Shown one piece after another: positions 54,581 to 64,000 of a stretch of 64,000 nt of DNA; the first letter of the stretch is position 1; each line of letters opens with the position of its first letter. The notes under the pieces were generated by a model. The model was not told the origin of the DNA. It worked only from the letters and a program-made list of their open reading frames with translations, and did not search any database. The position numbers and the translations under genes were made by a program. Source of the DNA: Kordia zhangzhouensis (lineage in GTDB: Bacteria; Bacteroidota; Bacteroidia; Flavobacteriales; Flavobacteriaceae); NCBI RefSeq assembly GCF_001005305.1, contig NZ_LBMH01000012.1, positions 45,789 through 109,788 of the forward strand, in the 5' to 3' direction.

Positions 54581-56568
54581 TATAGTTTTTCTTGAAGTAC
54601 TTTGATTTCATCACGATATTTTGCAGCGTCCATAAAGTTCAATTCTTTTGCGGCTGCTTCCATGGCTTTGCGCTTTTCTCGAATCATTTTTTCGATATCT
54701 TGTTTCGATAGATATTCTAAATCTGGTTCGGCTGCTTTTTTCGTTTCGATTTCGTTTTCCCAAGCCAAACTTTCATTTTTACTAAGCGCATTGTTTAGAG
54801 ATTTGTTCAGACCTTTAGGAACAATATTATTTTCCGTATTATACGCAATTTGTTTTTCTCTTCGATAAGCTGTTTCATCAATGGTTTTTTGCATGCTATT
54901 GGTAATTTTATCAGCATACATAATCGCTTTTCCGTTTACATTTCTCGCAGCTCTACCTACAGTTTGTGTCAGTGATCTGTTGGAACGTAAAAAACCTTCT
55001 TTATCTGCATCCAAAATAGCTACTAAGGAGACTTCTGGCAAATCCAAACCTTCCCGCAATAAATTCACACCAATCAGGACATCAAATAATCCTTTTCGTA
55101 AGTCTTGCATAATTTGTACACGTTCTAACGTATCTACGTCACTGTGAATGTAACGACAGCGAATTTGAATTCGCGATAAATATTTGGTCAATTCTTCTGC
55201 CATACGTTTAGTCAACGTAGTTACTAAAACACGTTCATCTTTTTCCACGCGGACTTGGATTTCTTCTACTAAATCATCAATCTGATTCAAACTTGGACGC
55301 ACTTCAATGATTGGGTCTAGTAAACCTGTTGGCCGAATAACTTGCTCAACATAAATTCCATCTGTTTTTTGTAATTCATAGTCTGCAGGTGTCGCACTCA
55401 CATAAATTACCTGATTTTGAATTGCTTCAAATTCTTCAAATTTTAATGGCCTGTTATCCATAGCGGCAGGCAAGCGAAAACCATATTCTACCAAATTTTC
55501 TTTACGACTTCTATCACCTCCATACATCGCATGCACTTGCGAAACCGTTACGTGACTTTCATCCACAACCATCAAATAATCATCAGGAAAATAATCCAAC
55601 AAGCAGAAAGGACGTGTTCCTGGTGCGCGACCATCTAAATAACGAGAATAATTTTCAATGCCAGAACAATAACCCAATTCGCGAATCATTTCCAAATCAA
55701 AATTGGTGCGTTCTTCCAAGCGTTTGGCTTCCAAGTGTTTGCCTATTTCTTTGAAATAATCTACCTGTTTCACTAAATCTTCTTGAATTTGGTGAATTGC
55801 ATTTTGTAATACATCTGGCGAAGTCACAAACATATTGGCAGGATAAATATTGAGTTGTGAGTATTTTTCTAAAACTGTATTTGTTCCCGGATCAAAAGAT
55901 TCTATTTCTTCAATTTCATCTCCAAAAAAGTGAATTCTAAAAGCAAAATCTGCATACCCAGGATATACATCAACGACATCTCCTTTTACACGAAATGAAC
56001 CGTGAAGAAAATCTGCCGTAGTTCTTGAATATAAACTCTGTACTAAACGATGTAGTAATTTTGTGCGAGAGATTACTTGATCACGATGCAGTTTGATGAC
56101 GTTTTTTTGAAACTCCACAGGGTTTCCAATACCGTACAAACATGAAACTGAGGCAATCACTACTACATCACGACGCCCTGAAAGTAGGGAAGAAGTGGTG
56201 CTCAACCGAAGTTTTTCAATTTCTTCATTGATTGACAAATCCTTTTCAATATAGGTTCCAGATGTTGGAATGTACGCTTCAGGTTGGTAATAATCGTAAT
56301 ACGATACAAAGTATTCTACCGCATTTTCTGGAAAAAATTGTTTGAACTCCGAATACAATTGTGCTGCCAAGGTTTTATTATGAGCTAAAATCAGCGTGGG
56401 TTTTTCTACTTTTTCAATTACGTTAGCAACGGTAAATGTTTTACCAGAACCTGTTACACCAAGTAACGTTTGATACTTTTCTCTCGATTTTATTCCAGTT
56501 ACTAATTGATCAATAGCTTGCGGTTGGTCGCCCGTAGGCGCAAAGTCAGAGATGATTTTAAACTTCAT
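54580..56568 (-). CDS. uvrB: Excinuclease ABC subunit B
   Basis: UvrB is the damage-verification helicase-like subunit of nucleotide-excision repair in the cytosol. The 662-residue protein has GVTGSGKTFTVA (Walker A), the beta-hairpin SYYDYYQPEAYIPTSGTYIEKD, the DEAD-type segment VVDESHVT, helicase motifs (VGRAARN) and a C-terminal UVR domain (EKMIREKRKAMEAAAKELNFMDAAKYRDEI). I use ATG 56568 (MKFKIISDFAPTGDQPQAI), where the family begins; the frame is open 20 codons further, but that extension is not part of UvrB. Confidence 0.97.
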   Translation of the reverse strand: MKFKIISDFAPTGDQPQAIDQLVTGIKSREKYQTLLGVTGSGKTFTVANVIEKVEKPTLILAHNKTLAAQLYSEFKQFFPENAVEYFVSYYDYYQPEAYIPTSGTYIEKDLSINEEIEKLRLSTTSSLLSGRRDVVVIASVSCLYGIGNPVEFQKNVIKLHRDQVISRTKLLHRLVQSLYSRTTADFLHGSFRVKGDVVDVYPGYADFAFRIHFFGDEIEEIESFDPGTNTVLEKYSQLNIYPANMFVTSPDVLQNAIHQIQEDLVKQVDYFKEIGKHLEAKRLEERTNFDLEMIRELGYCSGIENYSRYLDGRAPGTRPFCLLDYFPDDYLMVVDESHVTVSQVHAMYGGDRSRKENLVEYGFRLPAAMDNRPLKFEEFEAIQNQVIYVSATPADYELQKTDGIYVEQVIRPTGLLDPIIEVRPSLNQIDDLVEEIQVRVEKDERVLVTTLTKRMAEELTKYLSRIQIRCRYIHSDVDTLERVQIMQDLRKGLFDVLIGVNLLREGLDLPEVSLVAILDADKEGFLRSNRSLTQTVGRAARNVNGKAIMYADKITNSMQKTIDETAYRREKQIAYNTENNIVPKGLNKSLNNALSKNESLAWENEIETKKAAEPDLEYLSKQDIEKMIREKRKAMEAAAKELNFMDAAKYRDEIKVLQEKL

Positions 56569-56745
56569 GGATATTCTTTCTTTTTCCTGTTTGGGCGTTT
56601 CCGCAAAAGTGTATTTCGAGTACCTCAATGCACTTTTGTGGTCAGGCTTTTAGCAGTCGCTCTCCTTTGAAAAAAAGGAGGAGCTCCAACAATGCCTCAA
56701 TCCTTAACGCTGTGTCTTACAAAAATACGGAAAAGAAATCAGCTG

Positions 56746-59700
56746 TTATCGTTTCAACGTAAAATGTCCTTTTACATCAAAAGAATTTGGCCCGTCTTTA
56801 ATTTCTGCTAAAAACCAATAATCGCTCGAAGGCATTTTTCGACCTCTATACGTACCATCCCAACCTGGATCATTTGCACGCAACGTTTTGAGCAGTTTCC
56901 CATAGCGATCAAAGATATAGACTACGGATTTCGGTAATGTTTCAATGCCTATAATATGCCAAGTATCATTGTAGCCATCATTATTTGGAGTGACAAATTG
57001 GATGTAATCAATTATAACGACTTCTTCACTGACTGAACCACAACCATTACTATCAGAAACTGTTACAAGGTGATAGCCTGGACCTACATATTCAAAAATG
57101 TTAGATATTTGAGGTGTTCCGCCATCTAAGGAATATAAATAATCGCCATTTCCAGTAGCCGTTACGGTAATTGTATTATTGTCTGAAAAATTAACGGTTT
57201 CTACATCAACAATTGTAGCCAATTCAGATTCGTTTACATTGAAGCTAGCAGATTGTGAACAACCAAAAATATTTGTTACTGTAACCGAATATGTCCCAAT
57301 AGATGTAATATCAATGGAAGCGGTCATTTCACCTGTTGACCACAAATAAGTGTTGCCTATGTCAGAACCAGCAGTTACAGTTAGTGGCAAGTCATTTAAG
57401 CATAAAGTAATATCGTTTGGAATGTCAATTTCTGGTAATGGATGAATAATCGTCATAAATTGTGAGGTAGCATAACAACCTGTTGTATTGTTTTCAACAC
57501 GGACGTAGATAATTTGCTCGTCAAAAGCATTGTACAATGGAGGAAGCGGATTTACATCATCTTCAGCATTTTCAATACTTACATGATAACTCACTGTGAA
57601 CAATGCTGCACTTTGCGAGCCTAGAATAGCTGCATTTTGCTGAGTTAAGTCAAAGGTTTGTGTGGTATTGGCATTATCATCTGTACATGCTTCCAAATTA
57701 TTTACTGGATTTGCAATCGGATTCGGATTGATTACTACTTCAATACTTTGCACGTAGTAACAACCTGTGGTATCATTTTCTGCACGAATAAAAATCGTTT
57801 CAGGATTGGACGCAAAGTTGTAAATATCTGGAAGAGCGTTTGTATCATCGTTTGCATCTAAGGAAGTGTTGTGATACGAAATAGAAACATTGGTGTTGTC
57901 ATCAATAATAAGAGCATCAATCTGTCGTAAATCAACGGTGCCAGGTTGTTCTGCTTCGCAAAAGGTAGCTTGTGGAACATTATTTAATACTGGAGGTAAA
58001 TTTACGTGCAATGTAAAAGGAATGATTACATAGCAACCAGAAATGGTGTTGATTAATCGAACAAAAATAGGTTGTGGATTGCTACTATTGGTATAGTTTG
58101 TTGGATCGGGGATTGCGTTTGTTCCACTATCAGCATCTGCTTGCGTTTCGTGATAGGTGATGACCACGTTATCTTGGCGAATATTTAATATTGAGAATTC
58201 CGCTTCGGTTAAGTCCCAAAGAACTTGGCCATCATGATTGACATCGCAAGCGGTCATGTCTGGCGCAGGATTGGTTTCAGGTACTTGAATTACATTCACT
58301 TCAAAATCTACCACAGTGAAACAATCAGAATCATTTGTAATTCTAGCATAAATAGCTTGTGGATTTGTGGTATTTGTGAATGTTGTCGGAATTGGGTTGC
58401 TATCATTCGAAGCATCGTCAAATGACGTGTGAAAAGTGATGTTCAAGTTTTGTGGAATTCCAGCACTTATTTCGGTTTGTTTTTCGGTGAGATCAAAGGT
58501 GTCAACACCATCATTACTCACATCATCACAAACAAAAATGTCGGTCGGTTCATTGTACAATGGAGCAGGACTTACTTGAATCACAAAGTCAGAAACAGCA
58601 AAGCAATTTGGATCGGTATCATTTTCAATACGTACGTGAATCGTTTGTGGATTTGTTTGATTAGCGTACGGTTGTGTTTTGTCGATTTCGTTTGTTTTAT
58701 CCAAGGCATCTTGTGCAGTTGGATAGTATAATACGGTCATATCGCTTTGGCCATTCAAAATTTCATCATCTCTAGTTTGCATGATAAAATTTTCTGTTTG
58801 ATCTGTATCCGTTTCGCAGAGTTGGTAGATATCTGTGGCAACTACTTCGGGAACTGTATTTACTATGATAGGCAATTCTACAATTGCAAAACAACCTGTA
58901 GTTGCGTTTTCTACACGAACATATGTAGAAGTTGTTGCCGTGTTATAAACTGTTGGATCTGGAATTGGATTGGAATTACTATTTGCATCACCACCACTCA
59001 CATGGTATGAAATGTTTATATTATTTAAGTCTGTAATAATTTCAGATAGACTTGCGGTCAAGTCTGCATCAGCAATTCCATCAGTATCATTATCACAAAT
59101 TAAGATTGTGTTTGGTTGTGAAACATCAGGAGCTGGTAATACTTCCATCATAAAAGAAGAAACGTCAAAACAGCCTGTGTTTACATTTCTATATCTATAA
59201 AATATTTCTTGCGGATTGGAAGAGTTGACAATAGGATTTGTGACTTGATTTGTTGCATTATTCGCATCGTTAATTGTTAGGAAATAGGCAACTGCAAATT
59301 CGGTATTTGTACCAACAATATCAGGCGTAAATATATTTAAGTCAACCAATGCAATAGCATTTGAATTGGTGTCACAAACTGTTAATGTACCTACATTGGG
59401 TGCTTGTACGTATGGATTTACGATTAAATCAATCTCGCTGGTGTCTGTACAGCCAGTTTCTATATCAGTGAGCGCTATAAAGATTTCCTGTGGATTTGAA
59501 GTGTTGTTGAATGGAACTGTAATGTCAATTGCATTGATTCCATTTGTACGATCATCTTCAGAAAGGTAAAAATCAATGCCAACATAATCTAAGTTGTTTT
59601 GAAGGGTTGCCAAAATATTTTGAAAATTAAATTGGTAAACTCCATCATTGCTAACATCATCACAACGATTGATGTTTCCAATACTTGTAGCAGTTAATAA

Positions 59701-61578
59701 AGCATTTGTGTGTACTGCAAATTGCGTTAATGAAAAACAGTTAGAGTTATTGCTTTCTACTCGTACATATAATGTTTGTTCTTCAGGATTGGTATTGTCA
59801 AACGCAGAAATATCAGGAATAGGATTGGTGCCATTTGTAGCATCTTCCAGTGTAGTGTGTACAGTAATTGTAACACCTGTTAAACTAGCGGTTATTTCGT
59901 TTATATAATTTGTAAGGTCAAACGTAGCAAATCCATCGTGATCTGCATCGCAGGCATCAATTATATTTCTATCAGGTTGGGTAAGCATTGGAGCTATATC
60001 TACATTAATCGTAAGTGTAGTGAAGTTAACGCAGCCTGTTTGTGTATTTACTACACGGACAAATAAAGTATCAGTAGGAGATGTATTTGTGTAATCTCCA
60101 ATGATTGGATTGATATTGGTATCAGCATCATTTTGTGTGTAATGATAACTAACTCCATAATTTGGGTTTGAACCCGTAATTTCATCGTCTCTTACCGTAA
60201 GCGATATTTGAGTAATTCCGTCACTATCTGTGTCACACGCATCAATAGAGCTTGGAGCATTAACGGTAGGTAGCTCATTAACTATAAGATTGAAACTGGT
60301 ATAAGATAAACAACCATTATCTGTATCTAGTACGCGTACAAAAATCTCTTGAGGAGAAGTTGTATTTTGAAGTGTTGAAGGGTAGGGGTTTGTATTGTTG
60401 TTGGCATCATCTTGGGTAGGATGGTAACTTACACTATAGTTTGCGGGAGGAACTGTGGTAAGTATTTCAGGTTCTTTGATTGTTAAATCAAAGTTCTCTA
60501 TTCCATCTTGAGAAGAATCGTCACATAGTTCAAAGTCAGTTACAGGGCCAGCCGTTTGAGCAGCATTTAGTGTTACTTCTACAGTGTCTTCAATTACACA
60601 GGTTTCGGTTCCTACAGGAATGGTTATTTCTACTCTGTAAGTACCTGTTATTGTGGCGTCGTGTGTGGAAGCTATACTGCCAGGAATAGGAACGTCATTT
60701 CGAAACCATTGATAGGTAGCTAGTGGATTCCCAATATCGGCATTTAACATATATGAGTTGGCGCAAGTAGTAATATCTGGACCAAGATCAACTGTTGCAT
60801 TGAAACTATTCCCTTGAATAAAAATAGCAGAATCTGCATTTTGGTCTGTACCGTCTGCCAGAACTAATTTAATGTGATATTGCTGGTTAGGAATAAGGTT
60901 GGCAGTTGCTGTTAAAACTGTTGTTCTACCATTGTAATTTGTATCTCCTAAATTATAACCTGCAAAATATTCTTCATTTTCAGCAGGACAAAACCCAACA
61001 ATTTCATCATGAATTACACTTGTACTAACAGGAATAGTTGTTCCAGGGACCACAGCAATATTTGTATAAGGCACTGTACTTCCTGTTGGGCGTATTAAAA
61101 AAGCAAAACTATCGGAAAAACGACAAGGGAAGTCTGCAAAGTATTCTTCAGAAGCTAATAAGTAATTGAAACTAATTTGATTGGTTACTGCTATAAAATC
61201 GAATTCGATAGAGGTTGCATTTAAGGTGTTCATAACACCAAGAGCTGTTTCTATATCGGGATCTGTTCCCCAATTGGTAGTTCCGCTATTGAGAGGCATT
61301 GTGTTTACAGGAGTTCCAACATCTGAAACACGTCCAGAGGTAAGTACAAGACCATTTGAGAAAGGGAAATTAGAGCTTGCTTGTTCAAAAGCTCCATAAC
61401 TAGCAAAACCATCAATAGAACCATTGACAGAAGAAGAAACATTAGAAATTTCAACGCATCCCTGAACTAACTGTTCAACAAGTTGTTGTAGCGAAAGTGA
61501 TTCGTTTGTGGTTACTTGTTGGGCTAAAACTAAGTGGTAGGTACACAAAGCAAAGAGTGTGAAAAATACTTTTTTCAT
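56746..61578 (-). CDS. Giant secreted repeat protein with choice-of-anchor L and T9SS type B sorting domains
   Basis: The 1610-residue protein has a signal peptide (VFFTLFALCTYHLVLAQ). Residues about 40-290 form a choice-of-anchor L domain (GAFEQASSNFPFSNGLVLTSG, LLASEEYFADFPC). About eleven repeats of roughly 85 residues follow, each with CDxDxDG(x)xxFDLT, VSYHxTxxDAxxxTN(P)IPxP and SNPQxIFVRVxNxxTGC. The C-terminus is a gliding-motility type B sorting domain (FVTPNNDGYNDTW...GWDGTYRGRKMPSSDYWFLAEIKDG...GHFTLKR). It is exported by T9SS and probably acts at the surface, perhaps in adhesion. The ATG at 61578 is chosen for the signal peptide. Confidence 0.9.
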   Translation of the reverse strand: MKKVFFTLFALCTYHLVLAQQVTTNESLSLQQLVEQLVQGCVEISNVSSSVNGSIDGFASYGAFEQASSNFPFSNGLVLTSGRVSDVGTPVNTMPLNSGTTNWGTDPDIETALGVMNTLNATSIEFDFIAVTNQISFNYLLASEEYFADFPCRFSDSFAFLIRPTGSTVPYTNIAVVPGTTIPVSTSVIHDEIVGFCPAENEEYFAGYNLGDTNYNGRTTVLTATANLIPNQQYHIKLVLADGTDQNADSAIFIQGNSFNATVDLGPDITTCANSYMLNADIGNPLATYQWFRNDVPIPGSIASTHDATITGTYRVEITIPVGTETCVIEDTVEVTLNAAQTAGPVTDFELCDDSSQDGIENFDLTIKEPEILTTVPPANYSVSYHPTQDDANNNTNPYPSTLQNTTSPQEIFVRVLDTDNGCLSYTSFNLIVNELPTVNAPSSIDACDTDSDGITQISLTVRDDEITGSNPNYGVSYHYTQNDADTNINPIIGDYTNTSPTDTLFVRVVNTQTGCVNFTTLTINVDIAPMLTQPDRNIIDACDADHDGFATFDLTNYINEITASLTGVTITVHTTLEDATNGTNPIPDISAFDNTNPEEQTLYVRVESNNSNCFSLTQFAVHTNALLTATSIGNINRCDDVSNDGVYQFNFQNILATLQNNLDYVGIDFYLSEDDRTNGINAIDITVPFNNTSNPQEIFIALTDIETGCTDTSEIDLIVNPYVQAPNVGTLTVCDTNSNAIALVDLNIFTPDIVGTNTEFAVAYFLTINDANNATNQVTNPIVNSSNPQEIFYRYRNVNTGCFDVSSFMMEVLPAPDVSQPNTILICDNDTDGIADADLTASLSEIITDLNNINISYHVSGGDANSNSNPIPDPTVYNTATTSTYVRVENATTGCFAIVELPIIVNTVPEVVATDIYQLCETDTDQTENFIMQTRDDEILNGQSDMTVLYYPTAQDALDKTNEIDKTQPYANQTNPQTIHVRIENDTDPNCFAVSDFVIQVSPAPLYNEPTDIFVCDDVSNDGVDTFDLTEKQTEISAGIPQNLNITFHTSFDDASNDSNPIPTTFTNTTNPQAIYARITNDSDCFTVVDFEVNVIQVPETNPAPDMTACDVNHDGQVLWDLTEAEFSILNIRQDNVVITYHETQADADSGTNAIPDPTNYTNSSNPQPIFVRLINTISGCYVIIPFTLHVNLPPVLNNVPQATFCEAEQPGTVDLRQIDALIIDDNTNVSISYHNTSLDANDDTNALPDIYNFASNPETIFIRAENDTTGCYYVQSIEVVINPNPIANPVNNLEACTDDNANTTQTFDLTQQNAAILGSQSAALFTVSYHVSIENAEDDVNPLPPLYNAFDEQIIYVRVENNTTGCYATSQFMTIIHPLPEIDIPNDITLCLNDLPLTVTAGSDIGNTYLWSTGEMTASIDITSIGTYSVTVTNIFGCSQSASFNVNESELATIVDVETVNFSDNNTITVTATGNGDYLYSLDGGTPQISNIFEYVGPGYHLVTVSDSNGCGSVSEEVVIIDYIQFVTPNNDGYNDTWHIIGIETLPKSVVYIFDRYGKLLKTLRANDPGWDGTYRGRKMPSSDYWFLAEIKDGPNSFDVKGHFTLKR

Positions 61579-61672
61579 AAGAATGGGGTTAAGTCGCATG
61601 TATGACAATGCTTGATGTTAGTTGGGCAGACTACCACCAAAGGTTTTTATATTGTCATGATAAAATTTGCAA

Positions 61673-61699
61673 CAAATATATACATAATTTAACGCGCAA
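61673..61699 (-). promoter_or_regulatory. Candidate promoter of the giant T9SS gene
   Basis: On the minus strand TATATTTG (61673-61680) is an exact -7 box; a TTG lies 16 bases upstream (61697-61699). The ATG is about 95 bases downstream of the -7 box. Confidence 0.55.
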
Positions 61700-61791
61700 A
61701 AAACAATTTTTAGTGCATGCTTTTTCTTTTGAAAGCTACAGTCTTCATATACTAAAATACAGAAAATCAGTGATATTTACAGTAAGAATGG

Positions 61792-63888
61792 TTAATTATC
61801 TTGTAAATACACCCAGCCAATATACGTTTGCTGTAATAGGAGAGGAGTAGCAATGGTGTGAATGTCATTTAAATATAGGACATAAAAATAAGTACCTGTA
61901 GGCATTTTTTGGCCTGTGGGATATCCTTTGTTTGCATATCCATTCCAAGGAGTTTCGTTTCTACCTCCTTCAAATATTAATGTGCCAAGTCTGTTGTAAA
62001 TCAATAGTTCATGATTGGGATGTGCTTCAAGGTTTAAAATATTGAATACATCATTCTTACCATCATCATTAGGAGAAAAGCCACTTGGAATATAAATTTC
62101 GCAATTTATTACCCTGATATTAAATGATATATTTTCTGAGCAACCATTTGAATTTAAAACACTTACATGAATAGTTTGTGGGTTGCTATTGTTAAAAAAA
62201 TGAGTCGGCTCTGTGATTTCATCAGCAAAAGTTCCATCACTATTTAAGGTTTCAAAATAGCGAAAAATGATATCGGCATCAGTATTGATAAAAGCTTCAT
62301 TTACAGTTAGGTCGAACGGAGCAGATGCTGTTGTGTTAATTGTACAGTCTTCTAAATCAGTGGCTTGGTTTGTTGTTGGACTATCTAAAAGAATTAATTC
62401 AAAACTTTCAATAGCATGACACAAAGTGATTGTATTTGTAACTCGGATAAAAATTTCTGCTGGAAAGTTTGAAGGTTGATAATTTTCAGGATTTGTTATA
62501 GGGTTTGTTTCATTAGTAGCATGTGTAAGATTTGTGTAATATTCAAATGTAAGTGAAGGTTCTGAAAATAGACTTTCTTGAACAGTCAAATCAAAACTTA
62601 AAATTTCGCTATTATCACAAAGTGAAAGAGTATTCAAATTTGGAATCTCAGGAGAAATAGGAAGAACGTAATTTTCTATCGCAGAATTATTGTCTTCGTT
62701 AATTTCGTCCACAGTTCCTGTTCCTGTGCCATCATCATCTACTACAATTTCTAGTACAAAAGAATCAGGAATCGTTGCTGGAATTACCAAAGCAATCATT
62801 TGTTGTATACTCCCGCCTATAGGAAGTGCATTTTGTGTTACATCACTCCCGAGAAGTATTCCATCTCCATAAAAAGCAATTGGAGTATCTTGTGGAAGTG
62901 CTGCAGTACTGTTAGTATTAAAAATGGTATATGTAACGTTCAATTCGCGAGAATCGCACATACTACCAATTTGATCAATAACCACGGTAGCATCTGGCAA
63001 TTGACTGTTCAATACCGTAATGATATTGTTAATCATTACAAAATCCTGTCCAGAAGTCAATGAAATAGTAGCTTCTGTATCGCCTATATTGATGTAGTTT
63101 TGAATATTATAAAAATCAATATCCATATTATACAAGTCAGAAGCACCTGTAAAACTATTTGTACCGTTGAACGCATTCGTCGCTGGATTTAAAGGGAAAT
63201 TAGAGATTAACGATCCGTTGATGCGTAACGATTCATTAACGCTCAATGCTTGATCGCCTTCCCAAGCAATAAATCCAATTTTGGCGCCCATATTATCAAA
63301 AACGTTGAGGTTTTCTAGTGTAATTTCTAATTGATCGGGCACACTTTCCAAGCCGTCGTACACATTCAATTGATTCAAAGGTAATGCAGGGTTTTCATAG
63401 ATTACTGTCATGGCCCAACCTCCAAAATTCGTACCTGTAGGACAATAAGGAGCTATTATAGAAGTTAAATCTAGTTCACTTACAGTGTAAATACCGTTTC
63501 CTTGAGATTGAACAATAGAGGTGACATCGGCAAAAGCAGCAAAAAATGTTCTATTTCCAGTTAAGCTATCGCTGAAAGTACGTTCTGCAGATACAGGAAT
63601 TCCGTTCAATTCAATATCAAAATCACCATTATCAGAACCCGCCCAATATAAATAGGCAGCAATCATTGTTTGATTAGGAGTAAGAAACAAGCTTGCACTA
63701 GAGCTTGTATTAATAACACACGCTCCATTAGGACCATTTTCGGCTGTATTTAATGTATTTCCTAATGCTGTATAATCATATCTACCATTGAATTGTTGAA
63801 ATAAAGTAATTTCTTGTGCAGCTGTTTTGAGTGTGCATACAATACAACTTAAAATGAAGAATATACGTATGTATGTTAATCTACTCAC
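61792..63888 (-). CDS. Secreted protein with CARDB-like region and T9SS type B sorting domain
   Basis: The 698-residue product has a signal peptide (FFILSCIVCTLKTAAQ). The first 300 residues are a beta-rich domain (YLYWAGSDNGDFDIELNG...VYENPALPLNQLNVYDGLE) of the kind found in surface proteins. A CARDB-like part around ELNVTYTIFNTNSTAALP follows, with two degenerate copies of the CD...FDLT repeat of the neighbouring giant protein. The C-terminus is a type B T9SS sorting domain (IPSGFSPNDDGKNDVFN...KMPTGTYFYVLYLND). It precedes the giant gene on the same strand with its own upstream region. Confidence 0.88.
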   Translation of the reverse strand: MSRLTYIRIFFILSCIVCTLKTAAQEITLFQQFNGRYDYTALGNTLNTAENGPNGACVINTSSSASLFLTPNQTMIAAYLYWAGSDNGDFDIELNGIPVSAERTFSDSLTGNRTFFAAFADVTSIVQSQGNGIYTVSELDLTSIIAPYCPTGTNFGGWAMTVIYENPALPLNQLNVYDGLESVPDQLEITLENLNVFDNMGAKIGFIAWEGDQALSVNESLRINGSLISNFPLNPATNAFNGTNSFTGASDLYNMDIDFYNIQNYINIGDTEATISLTSGQDFVMINNIITVLNSQLPDATVVIDQIGSMCDSRELNVTYTIFNTNSTAALPQDTPIAFYGDGILLGSDVTQNALPIGGSIQQMIALVIPATIPDSFVLEIVVDDDGTGTGTVDEINEDNNSAIENYVLPISPEIPNLNTLSLCDNSEILSFDLTVQESLFSEPSLTFEYYTNLTHATNETNPITNPENYQPSNFPAEIFIRVTNTITLCHAIESFELILLDSPTTNQATDLEDCTINTTASAPFDLTVNEAFINTDADIIFRYFETLNSDGTFADEITEPTHFFNNSNPQTIHVSVLNSNGCSENISFNIRVINCEIYIPSGFSPNDDGKNDVFNILNLEAHPNHELLIYNRLGTLIFEGGRNETPWNGYANKGYPTGQKMPTGTYFYVLYLNDIHTIATPLLLQQTYIGWVYLQDN

Positions 63889-63930
63889 TTACTAATGATT
63901 ATTTTTTGAAAGTAGCAAATTCTACTCGCA

Positions 63931-63959
63931 TAAAAAAACCGAAGAATATTTTTCTTCGG
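63931..63959 (-). terminator. Terminator of the partial gene at the right edge
   Basis: CCGAAGAA and TTCTTCGG form a perfect hairpin with a 5-base loop; on the minus strand a T run follows. It closes the gene that ends at 63980. Confidence 0.88.
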
Positions 63960-63979
63960 TTTTGCTATTCTATAGAATC

Positions 63980-64000
63980 TTATCTCTTCAATGTAAAATG
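63980..64000 (-). CDS. C-terminal end of another T9SS type B protein (partial)
   Basis: Only seven codons, including the stop, are in the window. They read HFTLKR, identical to the end of the giant protein at 56746 (GHFTLKR), which is typical for type B T9SS sorting domains. A strong terminator follows. So a third surface protein of the same export class lies to the right. Confidence 0.65.
   Translation of the reverse strand, partial: HFTLKR

Noticed and set aside
56569..56628. N-terminal extension of uvrB by 20 codons
   Set aside because: The conserved start of UvrB is MKFKIISDFAPTGDQP; the extension has no family similarity and would exceed the normal length.
56662..56680. CTCCTTT/AAAGGAG hairpin as a terminator of the giant T9SS gene
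   Set aside because: The stem is present but no T run follows on the minus strand, so it is at best a weak candidate.
57658..63063. Many plus-strand open frames across the T9SS genes
   Set aside because: They lie opposite long repeat-rich coding genes and have no recognisable domains or start signals; they are antisense shadows.

Overview
The window is AT-rich chromosomal DNA from a member of the Bacteroidota, most likely a marine Flavobacteriaceae bacterium. A Kordia-like genus is my inference, not something the sequence proves. The evidence is promoters of the Bacteroidota form (TTG near -33, TAnnTTTG near -7), proteins with type IX secretion (T9SS) sorting domains, a FecI/FecR/TonB-receptor set, BshC of the bacillithiol pathway, and several small peptides with the lanthipeptide-like leader common in flavobacteria.

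Layout. 1-17 kb is mostly housekeeping: the 3' part of rimO, a secreted M14 peptidase, bshC, guaA heading a tight operon (LysM/PBP1 lipoprotein, OsmC, DUF922, DUF3820), an amidase module, pyrG and yidC. Four small RiPP-like precursor genes lie between these genes and a fifth lies at 47.8 kb; none has a modification enzyme beside it.

17.5-30.1 kb is the most unusual region. Minus-strand genes encode a luciferase-like flavoenzyme, an acyl-adenylating enzyme, a radical SAM/SPASM protein, a GT-B glycosyltransferase-like protein, an acyl carrier protein, a nucleotidyltransferase, a sugar-nucleotide dehydratase-like SDR and a GH3 hydrolase. Together they look like a biosynthetic cluster for an acylated, sugar-containing product that I cannot name. 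The cluster is split by about 4.5 kb of AT-rich plus-strand DNA carrying a Shedu anti-phage nuclease gene and four unknown small genes. These are separated by long imperfect palindromes resembling integron attC sites. The Shedu gene is bracketed by GTTAGGC and GCCTAAC, as expected of a gene cassette, and no integrase is present in the window.

30-43 kb holds a lipoprotein, a CDF transporter, an ECF sigma/anti-sigma/TonB-receptor system, two divergent lipoproteins, mnmA, a T9SS-exported subtilase and a nitronate monooxygenase. A 33-bp promoter-like motif is shared by the anti-sigma gene and the divergent lipoproteins, which places them in one regulon. 43-56.6 kb is ordinary chromosome (serine hydrolase, lysA, sucC, hsp20, cold-shock protein, ABC transporter, uvrB) plus a small protein with an avidin-like pattern. 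56.7-64 kb holds very large repeat-containing T9SS type B surface proteins, the last one cut by the window end.

I saw no tRNA, rRNA, CRISPR array or insertion sequence.
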